Counted from the stretch's first letter, positions 1 through 7,108 are shown. The stretch: DNA of 7,189 nucleotides from an uncultured Phycisphaerales bacterium (GCA_937879825.1 CALFMQ010000461.1:1-7189), one strand, 5' to 3'. The notes: generated by a model from the sequence alone, not told the origin. Made by a program: numbers and translations.

Positions 1-455
1 AAGTGACGATGATCTACACCTTCCGCGGCAACGGCCCCAGCGCCATCGAGCGCTTCGTCATGGGCATCAACGGCTCGAGCAACCTCGACTTCACCGACCT
101 CGCCGCCGCGACCCACGGCCGCATCACCGCCGACACAACCGTCGGTCAGGGTGACGCCGTTGTCGACCTCATCGACAACTCCGGCTCGGGCGACAACGAC
201 AACTTCATCTTCAACTACACCTCCGACAACCTCGGCGGGCCCTCGCTCACCGAGACCTACACCTGGTACGTCCGCGCAACGGGCGCCGTCGCTGTGAACT
301 TCGTCGATGTCGAAGTCTCCGACTTCGGCTTCGCGTTCGCCAAGACCCTCTCGCTCGTGGATGTTCCCGGTCAGCCCGACCTGAACGTCCCCGCGCCGGG
401 TGCCGCGGCCCTCCTCGGGTTCGCCGGCTTGGCCGCCTCGCGTCGCCGTCGCTGA
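1..455 (+). CDS. PEP-CTERM-like surface/exported protein, 3' part (5' end cut by window)
   Basis: This is the C-terminal part of a protein of unknown function. The reading frame is open to the left edge. A GTG at 3-5 could serve as a start, but the visible 150 residues carry no signal peptide, so the gene very probably begins outside the window. The body is rich in Asp, Asn, Gly, Thr and Val and looks like a beta-sheet domain with no motif I can name. The last 22 residues form a sorting-tail signature: VPAPGAAAL, a short hydrophobic helix, then RRRR directly before the TGA. In PEP-CTERM-like systems such tails are thought to hold the exported protein in the membrane until an exosortase-type enzyme processes it. 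The next gene carries a closely similar tail. I am confident that the ORF is real and that it has the tail, but the function is unknown. Confidence 0.8.
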   Translation, partial: VTMIYTFRGNGPSAIERFVMGINGSSNLDFTDLAAATHGRITADTTVGQGDAVVDLIDNSGSGDNDNFIFNYTSDNLGGPSLTETYTWYVRATGAVAVNFVDVEVSDFGFAFAKTLSLVDVPGQPDLNVPAPGAAALLGFAGLAASRRRR

Positions 456-472
456 GAGTTAGTCTGAGAATT

Positions 473-535
473 GTTGCTCTGCTCAACAGTGCTTCATGTG
501 AGGGCAACGGACGCCTGATACATGAGCAGGGCAGT
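473..535 (+). other. Long imperfect hairpin downstream of the first PEP-CTERM-like gene
   Basis: Bases 475-485 (TGCTCTGCTCA) can pair with 523-533 (TGAGCAGGGCA) over 11 positions with one G-U wobble. Two more wobbles at the base extend the stem to 473-535. The loop is 37 bases long. No U-run follows, so it is not a classic intrinsic terminator. It could be a transcript-end structure of the upstream gene or part of the leader of the gene at 615. The pairing was found by eye. Confidence 0.3.
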
Positions 536-551
536 TGGAAGAGAAGAGACC

Positions 552-574
552 GGGCCCGTGAGTTCACCGGACCC
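552..574 (+). other. Short imperfect hairpin in the spacer
   Basis: GGG (552-554) pairs with CCC (572-574). After a C-A mismatch, CC pairs with GG. After a bulged C, GTG pairs with CAC, leaving an AGTT loop. That gives eight pairs in total. It lies between two other hairpins in the same 159-base spacer. It may only reflect high GC content. Confidence 0.2.
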
Positions 575-578
575 ACAT

Positions 579-598
579 CGCTGCCGGGAGCGGCAGCG
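579..598 (+). promoter_or_regulatory. Perfect 8-bp hairpin beside the ribosome binding site of the gene at 615
   Basis: CGCTGCCG (579-586) pairs perfectly with CGGCAGCG (591-598) across a GGAG tetraloop. The loop is itself SD-like. The 3' arm runs straight into the candidate SD sequence GGGGAG (598-603), which is 11 bases before the ATG. The structure would lie in the leader of any transcript reaching this gene, and it could affect ribosome loading or mRNA stability. The stem is plain in the sequence; the role is inference. Confidence 0.35.
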
Positions 599-614
599 GG
601 GAGTCTGAAGTAAA

Positions 615-1385
615 ATGCTCAAGACGGTCTTCAATGCAGCCATCATCGCGGGAGTTGTAACCCCGGCGGTGGCGGCTTGGGACAACACGCTCTACAGCGC
701 ACCCGATCCATCAACCTTCGGGGTCCAGATTGATTTCCTGAATGCCAACGACACCTACGCTTGGCCCGCAGGATTCGTCAATCAGGTCGGACCCGTCACG
801 GTGGATACCTCGTCGATGACGACGACGGTCTATCGGGTGTCGACTCCGACTGTTGTCAACGCAGGGCAGGGTCCCCTGACCCTCAACCCGGGCGACCACG
901 TGTTCGCCTATCGCTACCACCACGTGGCGGGATCCTCCACGGCCCTTCTGGACTCGATCAACGAACTCCAGATCCAGGGGCTCGATCCCAACGTCTTCCC
1001 GGCTCCGCATCCACGCGGGCTCGTCGATCCGATCGATTTCAACCTCGTCAACGGCCGCGGATACTTCATCCCCGGCACCGCCGGCGCACCCAGTGACACG
1101 GGTGATCCGCGTGACGACTTCGGCTTCGGTCAAACCGTCGACTTCGAGTGGACCGGCGCCATCGCAACCCAGGTCGAGAACGGCGAAGACATCATCGTCA
1201 TGCTCTTCACCGGTGCCAACATCTCGATCGGCAACGGCTACGCCGCCGTCGCGGGGCCACCCCCGCCCACCGGCGCAGCCCAGAGCATCCCCGTCCTCAT
1301 CCCCATCATCCCGTCGCCCGGTGCGGCGGCGCTGGCGGGGCTGGCGCTCGGGATGGCCGGCACGGCCCGCCGTCGGCGCGACTGA
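615..1385 (+). CDS. Exported PEP-CTERM-like protein, function unknown
   Basis: This is a 256-residue protein of unknown function. It starts at an ATG preceded by GGGGAG (598-603). The N-terminus is a typical signal peptide: Lys3, a hydrophobic core, and a probable cut after the AVA near residue 20. The mature body (about 21-220) is rich in Asp, Gly, Pro, Val and aromatic residues and looks like a beta-sheet domain; I recognise no catalytic motif. A proline-rich linker (PPPPTG, then IPIIP) leads to the C-terminal tail from about residue 234: SPGAAAL, a hydrophobic helix, then RRRR and a final Asp. This matches the tail of the preceding gene and marks a PEP-CTERM-like sorting signal, so the protein is expected at the cell surface or in extracellular matrix. 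No exosortase gene is visible here. Spacing and a downstream hairpin terminator suggest its own short transcript. Confidence 0.9.
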   Translation: MLKTVFNAAIIAGVVTPAVAAWDNTLYSAPDPSTFGVQIDFLNANDTYAWPAGFVNQVGPVTVDTSSMTTTVYRVSTPTVVNAGQGPLTLNPGDHVFAYRYHHVAGSSTALLDSINELQIQGLDPNVFPAPHPRGLVDPIDFNLVNGRGYFIPGTAGAPSDTGDPRDDFGFGQTVDFEWTGAIATQVENGEDIIVMLFTGANISIGNGYAAVAGPPPPTGAAQSIPVLIPIIPSPGAAALAGLALGMAGTARRRRD

Positions 1386-1453
1386 GCCGCAAACAACTCG
1401 TTTCGAGGAGCGCAACCGCACTCCTTCGGGCCGAGTCGATCAACTGATTTCCT

Positions 1454-1484
1454 CGGCACGCACGGTCAATCGCCGTGCGTGTCG
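1454..1484 (+). terminator. Probable intrinsic terminator after the PEP-CTERM-like gene
   Basis: CGGCACGCACGG (1454-1465) pairs with CCGTGCGTGTCG (1473-1484) as a 12-bp stem with one G-U wobble and a 7-base loop (TCAATCG). TTT follows at 1485-1487, which is a short U-tract. It lies 68 bases after the stop of the gene ending at 1385. The right arm covers the upstream-most GTG (1479) of the next frame, which argues that translation of the protease starts further downstream. A weaker hairpin at 1404-1428 precedes it. Confidence 0.55.
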
Positions 1485-1490
1485 TTTCAA

Positions 1491-3365
1491 GTGGGCAAGT
1501 CATTGTTTCCAATGAATGTCTTTCTCGTGAGCGCAGCGCTCATCGGCGTCGCGCTCGCAACGCCCGCCCGCGCCCAGCCAACGACCGGCTTCACGCTCCT
1601 CGACTTCAGGTCGCCCGCCGATATCGCCCTCGGCAACTACCGCGGCTGGGAGGGATACCTCCAGAATCAGCCCATCTCGCTGACCTATCAGTTCGACGAA
1701 GAGTTCATGGACTTCCTGCCCCCGACCCAGCGGAGTCTGGCGATGCAGGCGGTCGTCAGCGCGCTCCACTCATGGTCGGATGTCACCCACGGCCACCTTT
1801 CATTCGCCCCCTACGCCTACGACGCCGTGCCCAACGACGACGCAATCGTCAACGGCGGGTGCTGGGGCCAGTGGTCAGGACCCAGCTGCCAGATGTGGGA
1901 GCAACTCGGCTTCCCGCTCGACAACCTCCCCGGCTGGGGCGCCAACATCGATTTCTTCACCAAGCCCGTCGGATTCTCGATCACATCCGGCGGCGTCACA
2001 TACCAGATGACACCGGGAATCCTCGGCTTCGCGGTCATCTTCCGCGAGGGCGACTTCCTCCGCACCGCCGACATCTACCTCAACGAAGCGTGGACCTGGA
2101 CAACATCAACAACCCAGGCCGAAGCGCACGCACCCACCGCAGCCAACCCGATCCGGTACGCCTGCGAGTCGGCGCGCTTCGCCGCCCCCAGCAGGGACGC
2201 CGCGCACAAGTCCAATGAAAGCACCGAAGGTCTGGTGCCCGTCTTCGATGTGCAGACCGTCGTCCTTCACGAAGTCGGCCACGCGCTCGGGCTCGATCAC
2301 CCCAACGAAGCCCAGTCCCACCTCGGCGCAATCATCGATCCGTACACGTTCGACTTCTTGCCGGGCAACTCGTGGAGCCCGTCGCTCGTCATGCACGGAG
2401 ACTACAACGGCGTCAAACGCACGCTCCAGCCCGCCGACATCGGCGGCATGGCATTCCTGTATATCCCCGCACTCCCGGGTGACCTCAACGCCTCCGGCAA
2501 TCTCGACGCGGGCGACGCGTTCAACGCCATCCAGAGCATCGGCGGCGACGCGAATCCCTCGCCCTACGACGTCAACATCATGGACTTCATCGAGCGCGAC
2601 GGCTTGATCGATGATCTCGAAGTCGCGACCGTCGTCGAATGGGCGTTCGACGCAACGGCCCCCGTCGGCACCGTCCCGGACTGGAATCCCGCCCCGATCG
2701 AGTCGCTCCCCACAGCGATGATCGTCACGCCGATGTTCACGCCGCCGGTCATGGTCGCGGGCTCCACCTCGACCCTCACGCTGTGCCTGGGCAACCCCAA
2801 CCAGCGCAACATCAGGATGTGGACGATCGAGGCGCAATACGACCCGTCCCTGCTCGCCAACCCGCGCATCTCCAACGGTGCGCTCTTCAACGGCGCCATC
2901 TGGATCACGCCCGAATACGAGCCGGGCCGAGTCCGCTTCGCGCGCATCTCGCTATTCGACGAAGAAAACGACTCCGGGGGCAGCGTCGTCAACCTCGAGT
3001 TCGATGTCGTCGCCGTTCCCGCCGCCGGCGCCCCCAAGGCGCCCTCGAGCATCCTCGCGCTCACCGAGGCCCGCATCCTCGTGAGCGAACCGGTCATCCA
3101 CGTCTTCGGCGACCCCGACGCCGCCGAGACCCTCATCATCCACCCCCTCCCGATCCTCACCGCGAATCTCGATATCACCGGCGACGGCCGAATCGGCACC
3201 GAAGACTGGTACGCCTTCCTCGACGCACCGACCGATTTCAACGGCGACCTCATCATCAACGACGCCGACAACGACCTCTTCCTCTCGCTCATGCGCCAGA
3301 GCGAAGTCGCGGATATCACCTCCGATCTCGCGCCCGCTCTGGGCGTCAGCGCTCCCTCGGATTGA
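1491..3365 (+). CDS. Exported matrixin-like zinc metalloprotease with dockerin-like and cohesin-like modules
   Basis: A predicted secreted zinc endopeptidase of about 624 residues, numbered here from GTG 1491. Residues 1-28 form a signal peptide ending ARA|Q. The catalytic domain (about 30-325) contains HEVGHALGLDH at 260-270, the metzincin signature (zinc His260, His264, His270; catalytic Glu261). A likely Met-turn Met301 follows in SLVMHGDY, the spacing expected for matrixin-like M10 proteases. Next comes a dockerin-like calcium loop, DLNASGNLDAGD (331-342). A cohesin-like beta-sandwich follows (about 405-535, with YDPSLL and a GRVRFARISL strand). A dockerin-like pair closes the protein, with loops at 561-572 and 582-593. 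Unlike its two neighbours it lacks an RRRR tail. The start is uncertain: GTG 1479 lies inside a terminator stem, ATG 1512 gives a signal peptide without Lys, and no start has a good SD. The substrate is unknown. The protease call is firm; the cohesin call is moderate. Confidence 0.88.
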   Translation: MGKSLFPMNVFLVSAALIGVALATPARAQPTTGFTLLDFRSPADIALGNYRGWEGYLQNQPISLTYQFDEEFMDFLPPTQRSLAMQAVVSALHSWSDVTHGHLSFAPYAYDAVPNDDAIVNGGCWGQWSGPSCQMWEQLGFPLDNLPGWGANIDFFTKPVGFSITSGGVTYQMTPGILGFAVIFREGDFLRTADIYLNEAWTWTTSTTQAEAHAPTAANPIRYACESARFAAPSRDAAHKSNESTEGLVPVFDVQTVVLHEVGHALGLDHPNEAQSHLGAIIDPYTFDFLPGNSWSPSLVMHGDYNGVKRTLQPADIGGMAFLYIPALPGDLNASGNLDAGDAFNAIQSIGGDANPSPYDVNIMDFIERDGLIDDLEVATVVEWAFDATAPVGTVPDWNPAPIESLPTAMIVTPMFTPPVMVAGSTSTLTLCLGNPNQRNIRMWTIEAQYDPSLLANPRISNGALFNGAIWITPEYEPGRVRFARISLFDEENDSGGSVVNLEFDVVAVPAAGAPKAPSSILALTEARILVSEPVIHVFGDPDAAETLIIHPLPILTANLDITGDGRIGTEDWYAFLDAPTDFNGDLIINDADNDLFLSLMRQSEVADITSDLAPALGVSAPSD

Positions 3366-3387
3366 TCCACGAGCGCCCCGCTATGAT
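3359..3387 (+). promoter_or_regulatory. Candidate purD promoter giving a leaderless mRNA
   Basis: TATGAT at 3382-3387 matches the sigma-70-type -10 consensus TATAAT at five of six positions. If its last T is at -7, position +1 is base 3394, the A of the purD ATG. No SD-like sequence lies in the 28-base gap after the protease stop. The -35 is weak: at 17-base spacing the sequence is GGATTG (3359-3364), and a better TTGATC at 3362-3367 is only 14 bases away. The -10 match and its position are seen; promoter activity is inferred. Confidence 0.45.
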
Positions 3388-3393
3388 GGCCCG

Positions 3394-4710
3394 ATGAGCA
3401 CTCGGAGCGAGCCCCTGAACATCCTCATCATCGGCGGCGGCGGACGCGAACACGCCCTCGCGTGGCGACTGCGCAACTCCAAATCCACATCCCGCCTCTT
3501 CACAACGCACCCCGACAACCCCGGCCTCGCCTCTGTTGCCAAGCCGATCGGCTTCGAGTTCAACGCCAAAGAGGCCTACCGCGTCGAACAGTTCTGCAAA
3601 AAAGAGTCGGTCGGCCTCGTCGTCATCGGCCCCGAAGCGCCCCTGGCCGCGGGGCTCGCCGATGCGCTGACCAAAGCCGCGATCCCCGTCTTCGGCCCCT
3701 CCAAAGAAGGCGCCAAACTCGAGTCCGACAAGGCGTGGGCCAAGAACTTCATGCGCGCCGCCTCTATCCCCACCGCCGAAGCACGCGTCTGCGAGTCCGT
3801 CGAAGCCGCACGCTCCTACATCGACTCGCGTGAGGTCGAAGCCATGGTGGTCAAGGCCTCCGGCCTCGCCGCCGGCAAGGGCGTCATGGTCTGCGACACC
3901 AAGGCCGAAGCCCGCGACGCCATCGATCGCATCATGCTCAAACGCGAGTTCGCCGATGCGGGCGACAAGGTCCTCATCGAAGAACGACTCAAAGGCCCCG
4001 AGGTCTCGGTCTTCGCGCTCATCGACGGCCGCAGCGCCGCCGTCCTCGATCTCTGCCAGGACCACAAACGCTTAGGCGACGGCGACACCGGCCCCAACAC
4101 CGGCGGCATGGGCGCGTACTGCCCCGCGCCCATCCTCGACGCCAAAACGATGGACATCGTCCACCGCCAGGTCCTCATCCCCACGCTCGATGCCCTCCGC
4201 CGCATGGAGATCGATTACAAGGGCGTCCTCTACATCGGCCTCATGCTCACGCACGCCGGCCCCAAGGTGCTCGAGTTCAATGTCCGCTTCGGCGACCCCG
4301 AGTGCCAGGCCCTCATGCCACGCATCACCGGCGACTTCGCCCAGCTCCTCCTCGCAACCGCGACCGGCAAACTCCACGAAGCCGAGTGGGACACCAACGA
4401 CCTCCACACCTGCTGCGTCGTCCTCGCCTCGGGCGGCTACCCAGAAAAGCACACCACCGGCGTCCCCATCCACGGCCTCGATGACGCCGCCGCAGTCGAG
4501 GGCGTGCACATCTTCCACGCCGGCACAAAGCGCTCCGCAAACGAAATCGTCACCGCCGGCGGCCGCGTCCTCAACATCGTCGGCACCGGTTCCTCGCTCG
4601 ATCAGGCGCGCAAACGCGCCTACGACGCATGCGACAAGATCACCTTTGTCGGCAAGACCTTCCGCACCGACATCGCCGCATCCGCCGTCAGCCCGGTCGC
4701 GCTCCGCTGA
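3394..4710 (+). CDS. purD: Phosphoribosylamine--glycine ligase (GAR synthetase)
   Basis: Catalyses the second step of de novo purine synthesis: ATP-dependent joining of glycine to 5-phosphoribosylamine to give glycinamide ribonucleotide, in the cytoplasm. The 438 residues are close to the usual bacterial PurD length. The N-terminal domain carries GGGGREHAL (14-22) and GPEAPL (79-84). The ATP-grasp fold follows, with DKAWAKNFM (112-120), VVKASGLAAGKGV (152-164), the loop GDTGPNTGGMGAY (230-242) and the metal/ATP region LEFNVRFGDPECQ (293-305). The C-terminal domain is complete. All key motifs are present, so it should be active. No other pur gene is visible, and it stands alone between the protease gene and a convergent helicase gene. 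The ATG has no SD but lies seven bases after the end of a TATGAT box. Its stop abuts the stop of the opposing gene. Confidence 0.97.
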   Translation: MSTRSEPLNILIIGGGGREHALAWRLRNSKSTSRLFTTHPDNPGLASVAKPIGFEFNAKEAYRVEQFCKKESVGLVVIGPEAPLAAGLADALTKAAIPVFGPSKEGAKLESDKAWAKNFMRAASIPTAEARVCESVEAARSYIDSREVEAMVVKASGLAAGKGVMVCDTKAEARDAIDRIMLKREFADAGDKVLIEERLKGPEVSVFALIDGRSAAVLDLCQDHKRLGDGDTGPNTGGMGAYCPAPILDAKTMDIVHRQVLIPTLDALRRMEIDYKGVLYIGLMLTHAGPKVLEFNVRFGDPECQALMPRITGDFAQLLLATATGKLHEAEWDTNDLHTCCVVLASGGYPEKHTTGVPIHGLDDAAAVEGVHIFHAGTKRSANEIVTAGGRVLNIVGTGSSLDQARKRAYDACDKITFVGKTFRTDIAASAVSPVALR

Positions 4711-7038
4711 TCACTCGACAACCTGCAGCCGCGCATACTGCAGAATCAGCGTCTTCCGCCCGACTCCCTTGAAGTCGATGATCACCCGCCGGTTCGCGCC
4801 GAGCCCCGCGAACGACACCACCCGCCCGATCCCGAACTGCGGATGCCGCGCGTGCATCCCCACGCTCAACCCGCCCACCGAGTCCTCATCCCGCTCGTAC
4901 CGGAGTCCGCCCCGCTCACTCGGCCCCGACTCGAACGAGTCATCCTCGTATCCCGCGTCCGACTGATTCGACACGCGGACCTGATCCTGCGGCAACTCCT
5001 CGATAAACCGACTCGCAATCGTCCGCTCCGACACACCGCGATGCGTCCGGTACCGCGCGCTCGTCATCAGCAGGTGCCGCTGCGCCCGCGTGATCCCCAC
5101 GAAGCACAACCGCCGCTCCTCCTCGCCGTCCGAGTCCTCCTCCAGCGCCCGGGCGCTCGGCAGCAGCCCCTCCTCCAAGCCGATCATCGCCACCGCCGGG
5201 AACTCCAGCCCCTTCGCCGCGTGAAGCGTCATAAGCGTCACAGCGCCCCGCTCCGGGTCTACCTGATCCGCGTCCGCCACCAGCGCGATCGACTCCAGAT
5301 ACGCACGCAACATCGCAAGGAGAGGGGGAACATCGGCGCTCCTGCCGTCGCCCCCGGCGTCCGCGCTCGGATCAAACTCCAACTCGAACTCCCGCGCCGA
5401 GGTCACCAACTCCTCAAGGTTCGCCACCCGCGCCTCATCCGCATCGCTCGAACTCTTCTGCGCGATCGCCTTGTAGTGCGACTCTAAGCCCGACTCCCGC
5501 ACCACCCGCTCCACCAACTCCGCAAGCGAACTCGAGACCTCCGCCCCCATGAAACTCCCGGCCCCCGTCCAACCCTCGACCATCGCAACAAACCGGTCCA
5601 TCCCCCGCGCCGCGACCGACGAAACACCCTCCGCGCTCCCCGACTCCCGCATCGCCTCGAACAGCGGAATCCCCCGCATCGCCGCGTGCGACGCCGCCGC
5701 ATCAAGCGAAGTATTCCCGATCTTGCGGCTCGGCTTGTTCACGATCCGCCGCAACGACACCTCATCCAGCGGGTTCGCCACCACGCGCAGGTACGAGATC
5801 GCATCACGCACCTCCTCACGCTGATAGAACGCCGTCCCCCGCGCGATCACATACGGAATCCCGGCCTTGCGGCACTCGTCCTCCATCACGCGCGACAGCG
5901 CATTCGTGCGATAAAAAACCGCCATATCACGCCACGCCAGCCCCTCATCCTCGACCCGCCGCTTGAACCAATCCGCCACCAGCCGCGCCTCGGCGTGCTC
6001 GTCCGCAACAAACACAACCTCCGGCTTCTCGCCCCCCTCGCTCGATGTAAACAGCGGCTTGTCCTTCCGCCGCCGGTTGTGCTTGATCAGCGCATCGGCG
6101 CACGCCAGGATCGGCGCCGTCGACCGGAAGTTCTCCCCCAGCGCGATGACCTTCGCGTCCGGGAAGTGCTCCTCAAACTCCAGAATGTTCGAGATGTCCG
6201 CGCCCCGCCACCCGTAGATCGACTGGTCCGGGTCGCCCACCACGCACACATTCGGCGAGCGGGGGGGCTGGCCTTGTTCCGATCCCACCACCAGCGACGC
6301 CAACTGGAACTGCGCGCGGTTCGTATCCTGATACTCGTCGATCATCAGGTACTTCCACCGCGCCTGCACCTCCGCCCGCGCCGCCTCGCACTCCCGCAAC
6401 AGCCGCACCGTCATCAGCAGCAGATCATCAAAGTCCACAGCGTTCGCCGCCCGCAAGGCCTGCTGGTACTTCTCGTACACCTTCGCGATCGTCCGCGTGA
6501 AGAAGTCCTGCGCCATCGCCGCGTACTCTTCCGGGCCGAGCAACTGGTTCTTCGCGTTGCTGATCGTCCCCAGCACCTGCCGCGGCGACCAGTTCCCAGA
6601 CTTCATCTGCAAGTCACTCAATACGCGCTTCATCAGCGCGCTCTGATCGTCCGTGTCGTAGATCGTGTACTGATCGTCGATCCCCCAGCGCGGCGCATCC
6701 TTCATCATCACCGCGTACCGACGCAGCAACCGCGCGCACAGCGCGTGAAATGTCGTCAGCGTCAACCCCCGCGCCCCCTGCAAACCATGCTCCTCCAGCA
6801 GGTGCTCCACGCGCTCCCGCATCTCGCCCGCAGCCTTGTTCGTAAATGTCACCGCCAGGATCTGCCACGCCGGCACACCATTGGCGATCAGAAACGCCAC
6901 ACGCCGCGTGATCACCCGCGTCTTGCCCGATCCCGCCGCAGCCAGAATCAGCATCGCCCCCTCGGTCGTCGTCACCGCCTCCCGCTGCGGCGCCGTCAAC
7001 CCTTCCAGCAACATCTCTAGAGCGTCCGAGGTCATCAT
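4711..7038 (-). CDS. pcrA: PcrA/UvrD-family ATP-dependent 3'-5' DNA helicase
   Basis: A superfamily 1A helicase that unwinds DNA in nucleotide excision repair, mismatch repair, replication restart and removal of recombinase or RNA polymerase. It has 775 residues from ATG 7038, in the normal range. Visible motifs: Q motif LTAPQREAV (14-22), Walker A AAAGSGKTR (33-41), motif Ia TFTNKAAGEMRERV, motif II DEYQD (234-238), motif III VGDPDQSIYGWRGAD, motif IV GENFRST, motif V TLHAAKGLEFPAV, and motif VI with TRAQR, whose first Arg is 651. The C-terminal ~55 residues (GMHARHPQFGIGRVV onward) match the Tudor-like domain of PcrA/UvrD that contacts RNA polymerase, which favours PcrA/UvrD over Rep. The start was chosen because the family begins just before the Q motif. 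A GTG at 7167 would add 43 residues unlike the family; ATG 7035 is an equal alternative. uvrD would be an acceptable name. Confidence 0.96.
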   Translation of the reverse strand: MMTSDALEMLLEGLTAPQREAVTTTEGAMLILAAAGSGKTRVITRRVAFLIANGVPAWQILAVTFTNKAAGEMRERVEHLLEEHGLQGARGLTLTTFHALCARLLRRYAVMMKDAPRWGIDDQYTIYDTDDQSALMKRVLSDLQMKSGNWSPRQVLGTISNAKNQLLGPEEYAAMAQDFFTRTIAKVYEKYQQALRAANAVDFDDLLLMTVRLLRECEAARAEVQARWKYLMIDEYQDTNRAQFQLASLVVGSEQGQPPRSPNVCVVGDPDQSIYGWRGADISNILEFEEHFPDAKVIALGENFRSTAPILACADALIKHNRRRKDKPLFTSSEGGEKPEVVFVADEHAEARLVADWFKRRVEDEGLAWRDMAVFYRTNALSRVMEDECRKAGIPYVIARGTAFYQREEVRDAISYLRVVANPLDEVSLRRIVNKPSRKIGNTSLDAAASHAAMRGIPLFEAMRESGSAEGVSSVAARGMDRFVAMVEGWTGAGSFMGAEVSSSLAELVERVVRESGLESHYKAIAQKSSSDADEARVANLEELVTSAREFELEFDPSADAGGDGRSADVPPLLAMLRAYLESIALVADADQVDPERGAVTLMTLHAAKGLEFPAVAMIGLEEGLLPSARALEEDSDGEEERRLCFVGITRAQRHLLMTSARYRTHRGVSERTIASRFIEELPQDQVRVSNQSDAGYEDDSFESGPSERGGLRYERDEDSVGGLSVGMHARHPQFGIGRVVSFAGLGANRRVIIDFKGVGRKTLILQYARLQVVE

Positions 7039-7108
7039 CCGTGAGCGTATCCGAGTCCAAAATCCGTGGTTATCGGGCGGTATTCCGCGTGCCGCACCCC
7101 AGCCCCGC

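Noticed and set aside
505..525. CTGATACAT as an extended -10 for the gene at 615
   Set aside because: It matches the -10 consensus at only about three of six positions, with no -35 at suitable spacing, and it lies inside the loop and stem of the long hairpin.
1404..1428. Hairpin CGA-GGAG / CTCC-TCG with an AACC loop as a second terminator
   Set aside because: The stem has a bulge and a mismatch and is followed by GGG, not T residues. The stem at 1454-1484 is the better terminator.
2106..2837. Minus-strand open frame inside the protease gene, and similar frames at 711-1421, 3346-4065 and 4072-4518
   Set aside because: These follow the codon structure of the real plus-strand genes and give low-complexity Arg-, Gly- or Asp-rich products with no family signature. 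GC-rich third positions generate such frames.
4072..4074. A TTA leucine codon in purD as a regulatory rare codon
   Set aside because: Another TTA occurs in the helicase gene (5485-5487 on the minus strand). TTA-based control is known from Streptomyces, and nothing else in the window points to that group.
5686..7020. Long plus-strand open frame (444 codons) antisense to the helicase gene
   Set aside because: Its product is dominated by Arg, His, Pro and Leu with no recognisable domain, as expected for a shadow of a high-GC coding strand. The opposite strand encodes a complete helicase with all its motifs.
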